A stretch of 44,213 nt of DNA from Clostridia bacterium (GTDB lineage Bacteria > Bacillota > Clostridia > Christensenellales > Borkfalkiaceae), in assembly GCA_017508105.1 (NCBI GenBank), contig JAFVZP010000040.1, positions 1-44,213 on the forward strand. Direction: 5' to 3'. Shown piece by piece: positions 35,550 through 43,737 of the stretch. Each line of letters starts with the position of its first letter. The stretch's first letter is position 1. The notes beneath the pieces were generated by a model, which was not told where the DNA came from, ran no database searches, and saw nothing but the letters and a program-made list of their open reading frames with translations. Made by a program: the position numbers and the translations under genes.

Positions 35550-36475
35550 AAAAATTAAAAAACATTCTTCTTTCGCTCGTTCTCCTGTGCTGCCTTATCT
35601 TCCCCGCCTGTGATTTCGGCGGGTTCGACGGCAGCTCCTCTACGGGCAGCAATTCTTCCACGGGCAATATTACGCTTGCGGACATTCCCGAGTATACCAA
35701 CCGCCCGTATGTTGAAATCAACGGCAACCAGCCTGAGTTCACGGCGGCGCAAATGACCACCGTCTCCTACGAGTTTTACAGTGAATTGGACGTCTTGGGC
35801 CGCTGCGGCTACACCATGGCTTGCGTGGGTATCGACATCATGCCCACCGAGGAGCGTGGGGAGATCGGCAGCGTCAAGCCCACCGGCTGGCAGAGCGTAA
35901 AATACGACATCGTGGACGGCAAATATCTCTACAACCGCTGTCATCTCATCGGCTTTCAGCTGACGGGCGAAAACGCCAACAGAAGAAACCTGATCACGGG
36001 CACGAGATACATGAACGTTGACGGCATGCTCCCCTTTGAGAACATGGTCGCCGACTACGTCAAGGAAACCGAAAATCACGTTTTATACCGTGTCACGCCC
36101 ATTTTCATCGGCAATAATTTAGTGGCGCACGGCGTGCAGATGGAAGCGTATTCGGTCGAGGACGAGGGCGAGGAAATTTGCTTCAACGTCTACGTGTATA
36201 ACGTACAACCGGGTATCGTCATCGACTACGCCACGGGCGAAAGCCAGCTTTCGGGTGAGCCGCCTACCACCGCCCCCGAGGGCAGTGACGGGAATAACGG
36301 CAGCGATGAAGGGGAGGTGCAGACCTTCGTGCTCAACACCAATACCAAGCGCTATCACAAGCCCACCTGTTCTTCTGTTTCGGATATGAACCCCGCCAAT
36401 AAGGATAATTTCACGGGCACCAAAGCCGAGTTAGAGGGGCTGGGCTACGTTGCTTGCGGCAGCTGTAAGCCGTAA
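35546..36475 (+). CDS. secreted DNA/RNA non-specific endonuclease lipoprotein with Ada-like C-terminal zinc motif
   Basis: Residues 1-22 form a lipoprotein signal with lipobox FPAC (C22), followed by a Ser/Gly-rich linker. The nuclease domain (about 45-235) carries the NUC1/EndA-type catalytic segment YNRCHLIGFQLTGENAN near 129 and the metal-site stretch RRNLITGTRYMN, in the NRCH variant common in Firmicutes instead of DRGH. A Gly/Ser/Glu-rich spacer leads to a C-terminal unit (about 268-309) with YHKPTCSSVSDM and GYVACGSCKP, which resembles the zinc-binding part of Ada. The enzyme should degrade nucleic acids at the cell surface, for nutrition or DNA uptake. Confidence 0.9.
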   Translation: MKKLKNILLSLVLLCCLIFPACDFGGFDGSSSTGSNSSTGNITLADIPEYTNRPYVEINGNQPEFTAAQMTTVSYEFYSELDVLGRCGYTMACVGIDIMPTEERGEIGSVKPTGWQSVKYDIVDGKYLYNRCHLIGFQLTGENANRRNLITGTRYMNVDGMLPFENMVADYVKETENHVLYRVTPIFIGNNLVAHGVQMEAYSVEDEGEEICFNVYVYNVQPGIVIDYATGESQLSGEPPTTAPEGSDGNNGSDEGEVQTFVLNTNTKRYHKPTCSSVSDMNPANKDNFTGTKAELEGLGYVACGSCKP

Positions 36476-36533
36476 AAAACTGCAAAAAAAAGCCGTTTAT
36501 AAAAATAAACTGAAAGATTTTCCCTATACCCAT

Positions 36534-36573
36534 GCCCGAATATATGCACCAAAACGCATATGGGCGGATTTTT
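36534..36573 (+). terminator. probable terminator after the nuclease gene
   Basis: GCCC (36534-36537) and ATATGC (36542-36547) pair with GCATAT (36556-36561) and GGGC (36562-36565), with a four-base bulge. Five T follow at 36569-36573. Confidence 0.5.
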
Positions 36574-36646
36574 GCCCCGAATGTGCTTTAATACATATGT
36601 AAAAGAGGGCATACGAGGGCAAATTCAAAAAATTTTCAAAAGGGTA

Positions 36647-36675
36647 TTGTGTTTTTGAAAAATATATAGTATAAT
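36647..36675 (+). promoter_or_regulatory. SigA-type promoter of the small lipoprotein gene
   Basis: TTGTGT (36647-36652) and TATAAT (36670-36675) are 17 bases apart. A second TATAAT begins at 36678. Confidence 0.6.
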
Positions 36676-36715
36676 ACGTATAATTTAAAAATATTTTATT
36701 AGGAGTATTTTGAAT

Positions 36716-37222
36716 ATGAAAAAATTAAAGTTTTTATTGACCTCGCTCTTGATAGGCGTTTTGTTGTTTGCGCTCACCGCTTGCGGCGGAGCAGAAGGCG
36801 CGCTTTCCGGCTTTGTAGCCGCTTGCAAGAAAGGGGAGTTTGAAAAAGCAGCCACCTACGTTGTGGGCGATTTCGATTGGGAAGACACGAGAGAAGATAC
36901 CGACGACAGCATCTATAAATACATCTTACAAAAGACCGTTGGCAGCTTTGAATACAAAGTAAAAGAAAGCAGCATGAATTCCGACGAAACGGCTTGCACG
37001 ATAGAAATTTCTTACAGCTGTCACAGCTCCGTAACAGTTTGGACGACGTACGGTTTACAAGTCGCTCTGGGCGCAGAGCAGTCCAAGGCGACGGTAGACG
37101 AAATCCTCAAGATGGATAAGACCGAACGCGATATGACCGTGAATTTGAAAAAGAACGACGAAGGGAAGTGGCTTTTAAGCCTTGACAGCGCCGCCGCACT
37201 CATTGGGGCCATCTATGCGTAA
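36716..37222 (+). CDS. small lipoprotein with DUF4878-like domain
   Basis: The ATG at 36716 is chosen because AGGAG (36701-36705) stands ten bases before it; the in-frame TTG at 36710 is too close. The 168-residue product has a lipoprotein signal with lipobox LTAC (C23). The mature part resembles NTF2-like DUF4878 proteins in layout: a helix with GFVAACKKGEFEKAATYV, then beta strands with CTIEISYSC, and a final KKNDEGKWLLSL strand. No catalytic motif is visible. It is probably an extracytoplasmic binding or accessory protein, anchored to the membrane. It is monocistronic. Confidence 0.75.
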   Translation: MKKLKFLLTSLLIGVLLFALTACGGAEGALSGFVAACKKGEFEKAATYVVGDFDWEDTREDTDDSIYKYILQKTVGSFEYKVKESSMNSDETACTIEISYSCHSSVTVWTTYGLQVALGAEQSKATVDEILKMDKTERDMTVNLKKNDEGKWLLSLDSAAALIGAIYA

Positions 37223-37245
37223 TTTTTAAAATTAACAATTAAAGC

Positions 37246-37277
37246 AAAAAAGCAGTCTTTGAAAGACTGCTTTTTTT
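37246..37277. terminator. bidirectional terminator between the lipoprotein gene and the deacetylase gene
   Basis: A-run plus GCAGTCTT (37252-37259) pairs with AAGACTGC (37263-37270) plus a T-run. It lies between convergent genes and overlaps the last bases of the deacetylase frame. Confidence 0.88.
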
Positions 37278-38037
37278 ATAGCTTCTCAAAGGCATACCCT
37301 GCATCTTTATAATACCGTATAATCTCTTTCAACGCCCAAACGGTGTTATTTTTGTGCGCCGAATCGTGAAAGAGCATAACGATTGTCTGTCTGTCCGCAG
37401 AGGTGCTGATTGCCGACTGCACCAATTCTTCTACCGATGCGTTTATAAGCTCTGCGTCCCGACAGCTTGCGTTCCAGTCGATATAGCTATACCCCAAGGC
37501 TTTTACGCACTCTTTCAGCTCGTCCCGTATGCAAAAGCTCCCGCCGGGGAAGCGGTATAATTGGGGTTTATACCCTAAAATCCCTTCCAACACGTCCGAG
37601 CATTTTTGAATATCCTCTTGCAGCGCCTCGGGCGAGCGGTAAATTTCGGAATAGATATGCGAATAGCTGTGAATACCGATAGAATGCCCCTCGTCTTGTA
37701 TGCGCCGTATCAAATTTTTTCGCCGTTTAGCCTGTCTGCCGATGATAAAAAAGGTAGCAGGGACCCGTTCTTCCTTCAAAACGTCCAAAATAAAGGGGGT
37801 AGTGGAGTCGGAAGGTCCGTCGTCAAAGGTCAAATAAATGGTTTTTTGCGCCTGCGCCAAGGCAAAGGCGGGCTTATCCTGCGCCAGATGCCGTTGGTAA
37901 AAAAACACCATAACCGCCGAGAGAACAATACAAAAAGCCATGCGAACGAGATTCTTTTTCATGCTCGTAGTTTGTACGGTTTTTTTTGGTTTATGTAGCA
38001 AAAACCGCAAATTAAACTTTTTTATACCTGCCTGCAT
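37276..38037 (-). CDS. polysaccharide deacetylase (NodB domain), membrane-anchored
   Basis: The protein has a signal anchor (about residues 32-48 of the longest frame) and a NodB carbohydrate esterase 4 domain. The metal and catalytic motifs are present: TFDDGPSD (Asp-Asp), HSYSHIYSE (His-x3-His), YRFPGGSF, and MLFHDSAHK near the end. It should remove acetyl groups from peptidoglycan or another N-acetylated glycan outside the cell. The start is uncertain: no strong Shine-Dalgarno precedes the ATG at 38037 or the one at 37962 (25 codons later, MKKNLVRMAFC), and the shorter form would still keep the anchor. It resembles PdaB-like clostridial deacetylases. Confidence 0.9.
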   Translation of the reverse strand: MQAGIKKFNLRFLLHKPKKTVQTTSMKKNLVRMAFCIVLSAVMVFFYQRHLAQDKPAFALAQAQKTIYLTFDDGPSDSTTPFILDVLKEERVPATFFIIGRQAKRRKNLIRRIQDEGHSIGIHSYSHIYSEIYRSPEALQEDIQKCSDVLEGILGYKPQLYRFPGGSFCIRDELKECVKALGYSYIDWNASCRDAELINASVEELVQSAISTSADRQTIVMLFHDSAHKNNTVWALKEIIRYYKDAGYAFEKL

Positions 38038-38083
38038 ATACTGTAAATAGAGCTACATTTCTACCAAGGAGGAAACACAGTAA

Positions 38084-38857
38084 ATGCAGTGGTTTTTTGC
38101 GCAAAACAGCGTATTGCAGGCGTTTTTGGCTTCGCTGTTTACATATTTTATGACGGCTTTGGGCGCAGGCCTTATTTTCTTTTCCAAACGAATCAGCGGA
38201 CGATTTCTCACCGTAATGATGAGTGCGGCGGCAGGCATCATGATTGCCGCAAGCTTCTTTTCCTTATTGCTGCCCGCCATTGAATACGAGTACCCCATGC
38301 CCATATATACCGTGGTAACCGTGGGGTTTTTGCTCGGCGGAATTTTCATCGTCGGCAGCGATTTACTTTTAAATAAAGCACAAATTTTCAAGCAGGAAGG
38401 GGGGCGCAAGGGCGCGCTTTTATACGCCGCCATCACCCTGCACAACATTCCCGAGGGTATGGCGGTGGGCGTTGCGTTTGCCTCGGTGGCGGCGGGCAAC
38501 AGCGTGGGAGTGGTTTCCGCCATGATGTTGGCGCTCGGCATCGGCATTCAAAACTTCCCCGAGGGCGTATGCGTGGCATATCCCTTAAAGGCGCAGGGAT
38601 ACAGCAATCTACAGTGCTTCCTTTTTGCGCAAGCCTCGGGCATGGTAGAGGTCTTTGCGGCGGTGTTCGGCGCTGTGGCGGTCAGCTTTTCCAACCGTTT
38701 AATGCCGTGGACGCTCTCCTTTTCGGCGGGTGCCATGATTGCAGTGGTCTGCTCGGAGCTCATTCCCGATTGCTTTGAACGGCATAAAATTACCGCATCG
38801 GCAGGGGTGATTGCAGGCTTCGCCCTCATGATGCTTTTGGATTTGGCGTTGGGATAA
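38084..38857 (+). CDS. ZIP family divalent metal transporter
   Basis: The 257-residue protein has eight predicted membrane helices. TM4 has LHNIPEGMAVG and TM5 has IGIQNFPEGVCVAY, the two metal-binding helices of ZIP proteins of the ZupT/GufA type, which import Zn2+ and other divalent cations. AAGGAGG stands 11 bases before the ATG. It diverges from the deacetylase gene. I see no clear metal-regulator operator in the 46-base gap. Confidence 0.92.
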   Translation: MQWFFAQNSVLQAFLASLFTYFMTALGAGLIFFSKRISGRFLTVMMSAAAGIMIAASFFSLLLPAIEYEYPMPIYTVVTVGFLLGGIFIVGSDLLLNKAQIFKQEGGRKGALLYAAITLHNIPEGMAVGVAFASVAAGNSVGVVSAMMLALGIGIQNFPEGVCVAYPLKAQGYSNLQCFLFAQASGMVEVFAAVFGAVAVSFSNRLMPWTLSFSAGAMIAVVCSELIPDCFERHKITASAGVIAGFALMMLLDLALG

Positions 38858-38935
38858 TTGCAAAATGAGGTGGATTTCTACAGGAAAATACTGACAATCG
38901 TGTATATTTTTCCATTCGGGGCAAATACTCTTGGT

Positions 38936-39811
38936 ATGGAAAAGCATCAAACGGAAATCAGTACAGAAACGGATACGCAGGCAAAAGGCCAAAAGATAAA
39001 GGAAATCACGCCCTCCGCCGAAAAACCCGTGGCGGTTGTCGTGGGCGCATCCTCGGGCATCGGCGCAGAGGTCGCTTCTCTCTTGATTGGCAGAGGGTAT
39101 ACCGTCGTCAACGTCGCAAGGGGGCTGGCTAAAAACGAACGGGTCAAGAACATCACCGCCGACGTTACGCAGGGCGAGGAGCTCGAACACGCGCTGCAAG
39201 CCGTCGGAGCGGAGTTTAAAAACGTAGCCCTTCTCGTCTATTCGGCTGGGTTCTCCATGGCTGCGCCCGTCGAGGCTGCAAAGGAGGCGGACATCCGCTA
39301 TCTCTTTGAGGTCAACTATTTCGGCGCCATTCGTGCCATTCGTTGCGCGTTGCCCTACATGAAGGCAAAGGGCGGTAAAATTTTCTTAATCAGCTCGCTG
39401 GGCAGCTCCTACCCCATTCCCTTCGACAGCTTTTACTCCTCGTCCAAGGCGGCGCTCGATATGCTGGTCAAGGGCGCGAGGTGCGAGCTGAAGCGGTACA
39501 ATATCACGCTCACCACCGTTCAGCCGGGCGGCACGTCCACGTCCTTTACCTTCAAGCGTAAGGTATATTCAGAGGAGGAGAACGGTGAATACGCCAAGGA
39601 CGTACACAAGGCCGTGGCGGCGCTTGCCAATATGGAGCAGGGCGGCATGAACCCCCAGGAGGTAGCGCAGGGCATCGTCTTGGAGACGTTGAAAAACAGT
39701 CCCGCCATCACCTTTGTTCCCGGCGGAAAGAACAAGGCGTATCGCCTGATGCAACATTGGTTGCCCGAAAAATGGACGGAGTTTTTGAACAATAAAAAAT
39801 ACAATCAGTAA
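38936..39811 (+). CDS. short-chain dehydrogenase/reductase
   Basis: The protein is a classical SDR: VVVGASSGIGAEVA near residue 34 is the NAD(P)-binding TGxxxGxG-type loop, VYSAGF stands for the NAG motif, ISSLGSS supplies the catalytic serine and FYSSSKAAL the YxxxK pair. The substrate is unknown. The ATG at 38936 gives a 26-residue charged N-terminal extension before the fold. The frame also extends upstream to a TTG at 38858, and neither start has a good Shine-Dalgarno. The first of these positions is preferred because the upstream part looks non-coding. Confidence 0.88.
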   Translation: MEKHQTEISTETDTQAKGQKIKEITPSAEKPVAVVVGASSGIGAEVASLLIGRGYTVVNVARGLAKNERVKNITADVTQGEELEHALQAVGAEFKNVALLVYSAGFSMAAPVEAAKEADIRYLFEVNYFGAIRAIRCALPYMKAKGGKIFLISSLGSSYPIPFDSFYSSSKAALDMLVKGARCELKRYNITLTTVQPGGTSTSFTFKRKVYSEEENGEYAKDVHKAVAALANMEQGGMNPQEVAQGIVLETLKNSPAITFVPGGKNKAYRLMQHWLPEKWTEFLNNKKYNQ

Positions 39812-39830
39812 ATTATACCGTTTAAAGGGC

Positions 39831-39859
39831 TTGACAACGCTTTTAAATTTTCTTATAAT
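39831..39859 (+). promoter_or_regulatory. consensus SigA promoter of the pheST T-box unit
   Basis: Perfect TTGACA (39831-39836) and perfect TATAAT (39854-39859) are 17 bases apart. Confidence 0.9.
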
Positions 39860-39865
39860 AAAGAA

Positions 39866-40121
39866 AAGGCGTTGAAAAAGACGGGGTTTTATCAAGCGTT
39901 TGTTCAAAGAGAGTGCGACCGCAGGCTGAAAGTCGCATAAGGACGGGTAAAATTCCCTTTCACTTTGGAGCTTCTTTTCTGAAAATTACAGTAGGGAAAG
40001 GCGTGTTTCTCACGTTATAGGGAATTAGAGGGGATCACGGTCAATATCGGCGGTCCTGAATACAGGTGGTACAGCGAAAAGACTTTCGCCCTGTGGGTTT
40101 TAAAGCCCGCGGGGCGTTTTT
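39866..40121 (+). promoter_or_regulatory. T-box riboswitch controlling pheST
   Basis: This leader senses uncharged tRNA. It shows the AGAGAG motif (39908-39913), a hairpin TGCGAC/GTCGCA (39914-39919 with 39932-39937), the conserved TTTGGAGC (39964-39971) and the T-box AGGTGGTACAGCG (40064-40076), whose TGGT can pair with a tRNA ACCA end. The likely specifier codon is TTC (39959-39961), which fits phenylalanine, but I assigned it by layout and it is not certain. The terminator follows at 40087-40121. Binding of uncharged tRNA-Phe should favour the antiterminator and raise pheST expression. This fills the 342-base gap between the SDR gene and pheS. Confidence 0.93.
40087..40121 (+). terminator. 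conditional terminator of the T-box leader
   Basis: A 13-pair stem (40087-40099 with 40104-40116, including G-U pairs) is followed by five T. The sequence just upstream holds the T-box that forms the competing antiterminator. Confidence 0.88.
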
Positions 40122-40154
40122 ATTTTGAAAAAATAATAGGAGTATAGATAAACA

Positions 40155-41168
40155 ATGCAATTAGACCAAGTAAAAGTGCGGGCAAGCGAGGAAATTTCCG
40201 CCGCCAAGTCCACCAAGGAGCTGTATACGGCAAAGCTCAACGTGCAGGCAATGCTCAAGGACGTCATGAGCGGCATGCGCAATTTATCCAAGGAAGAACG
40301 CCCTGCGTTCGGTAAAATCGTCAATGAATTCAAGCAAAAGCTCGAAGAAGAAATTGCCGCACGCGAAGCGGTATTGAAAGCCCAAGAGCTTGAACAAAAA
40401 TACGCCAGCGAACGGGTGGACGTAACCATGCCCGGAAAGAAATACGTCGAGGGCAATCTGCACCCCATCACGTTGGTACGCAATCAACTCATCGATATCT
40501 TCGCCGGTATGGGCTTTCAGGTCTTTGAAGGCCCCGAAACCGAAACCGAATATCATAACTTCACCGCGCTCAATACCTCGCCCGACCATCCGTCGAGAGA
40601 TATGCAGGACACCTTTTATCTCACCCAAGATTTAAACCTGCTCCTGCGCACGCAGACCTCGGCAGGTCAAATCCGAGTGATGAAAAATCAGCGTCCACCC
40701 ATTAAAATTCTCTCGCCCGGCAGAGTGTTCCGTCCGGACGACGACGCTACCCATTCGCCCATGTTCCATCAGATGGAAGGCCTGGTCGTGGATAAGGGCA
40801 TCACGCTGTGCGATTTGAAGGGTATGCTCGAAGAGTTCGCATCCAAAATGTTTACCTCCGCCACCAAGGTGCGTTTGCGCCCGTCCTACTTCCCGTTCAC
40901 CGAACCTTCCGTCGAGGTCGATTTAAGCTGCTTCGTCTGCGAGGGTAAGGGCTGCCGTCTGTGCAAGGGTACGGGCTGGATTGAGGTGCTCGGCTCGGGC
41001 ATGGTCAACCGCCACGTCTTGGAAAACTGCGGCGTAGACCCCGACGAGTACAGCGGCTTCGCCTTCGGTATGGGCATTGAACGTATCGCCATGCTCAAAT
41101 ACGGCGTCAACAACATCAAGAACTTCTACGAAAACGACGTGCGCTTTTTAAAGCAATTTAAGGACTAA
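40155..41168 (+). CDS. pheS: phenylalanine--tRNA ligase alpha subunit
   Basis: PheS is the catalytic subunit of the alpha2-beta2 enzyme that charges tRNA-Phe. The 337-residue protein has the N-terminal coiled-coil (about 1-85), then class II motif 2 [18 protein letters not shown] (about 195-212) and motif 3 [17 protein letters not shown] (about 300-316). The cysteine-rich loop [17 protein letters not shown] (about 258-274) is found in many bacterial PheS proteins. AGGAG stands 12 bases before the ATG. pheT follows after 14 bases. Confidence 0.98.
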   Translation: MQLDQVKVRASEEISAAKSTKELYTAKLNVQAMLKDVMSGMRNLSKEERPAFGKIVNEFKQKLEEEIAAREAVLKAQELEQKYASERVDVTMPGKKYVEGNLHPITLVRNQLIDIFAGMGFQVFEGPETETEYHNFTALNTSPDHPSRDMQDTFYLTQDLNLLLRTQTSAGQIRVMKNQRPPIKILSPGRVFRPDDDATHSPMFHQMEGLVVDKGITLCDLKGMLEEFASKMFTSATKVRLRPSYFPFTEPSVEVDLSCFVCEGKGCRLCKGTGWIEVLGSGMVNRHVLENCGVDPDEYSGFAFGMGIERIAMLKYGVNNIKNFYENDVRFLKQFKD

Positions 41169-41182
41169 GGAGGGGAGAGAAG

Positions 41183-43603
41183 ATGAAAGTACCTTTTTCA
41201 TGGTTAAAAGATTACGTAGACATTCAATGCACCGCCCAAGAGCTGCAAGATAAGCTCTTTTCCTGCGGGTTCGAGGTCGAGGAGCTCACCTACTTAGGCA
41301 AGGACGTAACGGGCGTGTACGTCGGCGAAATTACTGACATTCAAAAGCACCCCGACGCCGATAAATTGCAGGTATGTCAAATTTACTTCGGCGAACAAAT
41401 CGGCACCGTGCAAATCTGTACGGCGGCAACCAACGTATTCGTGGGCGCAAAGGTGCCTGCGGCATTGAACGGCGCCACCGTCCTGCACGGCGAGGAAATT
41501 ATCAAAATCAAAAACGGCAAGCTGCGCGGCGTAACCTCCAACGGCATGATGTGCTCGGGCGAGGAGCTCGGCATCAACGACGATTTCTACCCCGGCGCAG
41601 AGGTCTACGGCATCTTAATTTTAGACAAGGACACCCCCGTCGGCATCGACGTCCGTTCGGTTGTCGGCTTGGACGATTATATTTTCGACATTGCCGTAAC
41701 GGCAAACCGTCCGGACTGTCAATGCGTATTGGGCATTGCAAGAGAGGTGGCGGCGGTCCTGCATCAACCGCTCAAAATGCCCGCGTTCGACTATACCATG
41801 TCCGAAGTAAACGGGCAAGAAGCGGATATGAAAGTCACCGTTTCCGCCCCCGAGCTCTGCCCTCGGTATATCGGTCATTCGGTAACCGACATTCAAATCG
41901 GCACGTCGCCTGCATGGCTGCGTCGCCGTCTGGCGCTTTCGGGCATTCGTTCGATATCCAACATCGTCGACATCACCAATTTCGTGCTCTTGGAAATGGG
42001 CCAGCCCATGCATTCCTTCGATATGGATATGCTCTCGGGCAGAGAAATCGTCGTGCGCCGCGCCAAAGCGGGCGAAAAAATTACCACGCTCGATGAAAAA
42101 GAGTTCACCTTGACGGGCGAAAACCTGGTCATCTGCGACGGAGATAAGCCCGTAGCCCTCGCCGGTATCATGGGCGGGCTCAACAGTGAAATTACCGAAA
42201 ACACCAAAAAAGTATTCTTTGAAAGCGCAAAATTTGCCAGAGATAATATCCGCAAAACCTCCCGTGCGCTCGGTCAAAGCTCAGACTCTTCCGCGCGCTT
42301 TGAACGTGGTGTGGACGCCTATACCACCGAATTCGGCATGGCAAGAGCGCTGCACCTGGTGCAACAGCTGGACTGCGGCAAGGTGACGGGCGTACACCTC
42401 GATTGCAACTACGCCGATACAACGGGAAAAACCATGACGGCAAGCGTGCAAAAAATCAACGCGCTCCTGGGCATTACCGTTCCCACCGATACCATCATCG
42501 ACATTTTACAGAGCTTGGAATTTGAAGTGACTTTGGACAAAGACGGCGATACCATGTCCGTAAAAGTCCCCGCATACAGAGAGGACGTGGACGGCTATCC
42601 CGACCTGGCGGAGGAGGTCATCCGTATGTACGGCTACGAGCATATCACGCCTACCTTCCTGGAAAAGGCGTCGGTTACCTCGGGTGGCCTGAACGACGAG
42701 CAAAAGCAAATGAATAAGTTCAAAAACGTTCTGCGCTTGCAGGGGTATTGCGAAGCCATGACCTATTCCTTCTATTCGCCCAAGTCGTTTGATTTATTCA
42801 ATCTGCCTGCAGACGCCCCCGAACGCAACGCCGTTAAAATTTTAAACCCCCTCGGCGAGGACTTGTCCATCTTACGCACCTTCCTGGCGCCGTCCATGCT
42901 GGATAACGTCGTCAGAAATTTACGCCGCGGCAATGAAAACGGCAAGCTCTTTGAGGTTGCCAACGTATACCTGCCCGAAGCTCTGCCCTTAACCGACCTG
43001 CCCAAGGAGAAAAAGACCCTGTGCCTCGGCGCGTGGGGTGACGTGGACTTCTTCGACGTCAAAGGCGCCGTGGAGAGCATCGCCGACGCATTCTCTTTAA
43101 ATCTCACCTTTGAGCGCGGACAAAAGAGCTTTTTGCACCCCGGCATCACCGCCGTTATTAAGCTCGGAACCAAGGAAGTGGGCTACATCGGTGAACTCGA
43201 CCCCCGTCTGTGCCACGAGCTTGCCATCGAACGCAAGGTATATCTTGCCGAGCTCAATTACGCCGACCTCGCCCGTAAGATGGGTAGCGGTATGAAGTAC
43301 GAGGGAATTCCCAAATTCCCCGCCGTCAAGCGTGACTTGGCGCTGCTCGCCGATGAAGAGGTTTCCTGCGGAGAAATCACCCAAACCATTTTGCGCGCGG
43401 TCAAAGCCGTGAAGGCGGTAGAGCTGTTTGACGTATACCGTGGCGGTCAAGTGCCTGCGGGCAAAAAGAGTATGGCGTTCTCGGTCACCTTCCAAGCCGA
43501 GCCGACGGCGGAAAAACCCCTCTCCGGCGAAGCGGTAGACGGATTTATCCGTAAAATTTTAGGCAACCTCAAACACAATTTAAACGTGGAAATGCGCGCA
43601 TAA
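41183..43603 (+). CDS. pheT: phenylalanine--tRNA ligase beta subunit
   Basis: The 806-residue protein has the PheT domain order: an N-terminal B1 part with MKVPFSWLKDYVDI, an EMAP/OB tRNA-binding domain (about 40-155), B3/B4 with the editing site (about 210-385), B5 (about 400-475), a catalytic-like core (about 490-690), and a C-terminal ferredoxin-fold anticodon-binding domain (about 712-806, with YEGIPKFPAVKRDLALL). AAGGAGGGG precedes the ATG. It shares the T-box-controlled transcript with pheS and ends at a strong terminator. Confidence 0.98.
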   Translation: MKVPFSWLKDYVDIQCTAQELQDKLFSCGFEVEELTYLGKDVTGVYVGEITDIQKHPDADKLQVCQIYFGEQIGTVQICTAATNVFVGAKVPAALNGATVLHGEEIIKIKNGKLRGVTSNGMMCSGEELGINDDFYPGAEVYGILILDKDTPVGIDVRSVVGLDDYIFDIAVTANRPDCQCVLGIAREVAAVLHQPLKMPAFDYTMSEVNGQEADMKVTVSAPELCPRYIGHSVTDIQIGTSPAWLRRRLALSGIRSISNIVDITNFVLLEMGQPMHSFDMDMLSGREIVVRRAKAGEKITTLDEKEFTLTGENLVICDGDKPVALAGIMGGLNSEITENTKKVFFESAKFARDNIRKTSRALGQSSDSSARFERGVDAYTTEFGMARALHLVQQLDCGKVTGVHLDCNYADTTGKTMTASVQKINALLGITVPTDTIIDILQSLEFEVTLDKDGDTMSVKVPAYREDVDGYPDLAEEVIRMYGYEHITPTFLEKASVTSGGLNDEQKQMNKFKNVLRLQGYCEAMTYSFYSPKSFDLFNLPADAPERNAVKILNPLGEDLSILRTFLAPSMLDNVVRNLRRGNENGKLFEVANVYLPEALPLTDLPKEKKTLCLGAWGDVDFFDVKGAVESIADAFSLNLTFERGQKSFLHPGITAVIKLGTKEVGYIGELDPRLCHELAIERKVYLAELNYADLARKMGSGMKYEGIPKFPAVKRDLALLADEEVSCGEITQTILRAVKAVKAVELFDVYRGGQVPAGKKSMAFSVTFQAEPTAEKPLSGEAVDGFIRKILGNLKHNLNVEMRA

Positions 43604-43621
43604 CGCACCGTCAGGCTATCT

Positions 43622-43660
43622 ATCCGCCCGGGAAAAAGTTTTTTCTTGGGCGGATTTTTT
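43622..43660 (+). terminator. terminator after pheT
   Basis: ATCCGCCC (43622-43629) pairs with GGGCGGAT (43648-43655), further A/T pairs form inside, and T-runs follow to 43660. Confidence 0.9.
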
Positions 43661-43673
43661 ATTTTCTCACCCC

Positions 43674-43702
43674 TTGCAATTTCAGGAAAAGTATGCTACA
43701 AT
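43674..43702 (+). promoter_or_regulatory. SigA-type promoter of the DUF4011-like gene
   Basis: TTGCAA (43674-43679) and TACAAT (43697-43702) are 17 bases apart, with an extended TG before the -10. Confidence 0.7.
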
Positions 43703-43737
43703 GAAAAAAATCAAAACAAAGTTTTGGAGTGAAAAAT

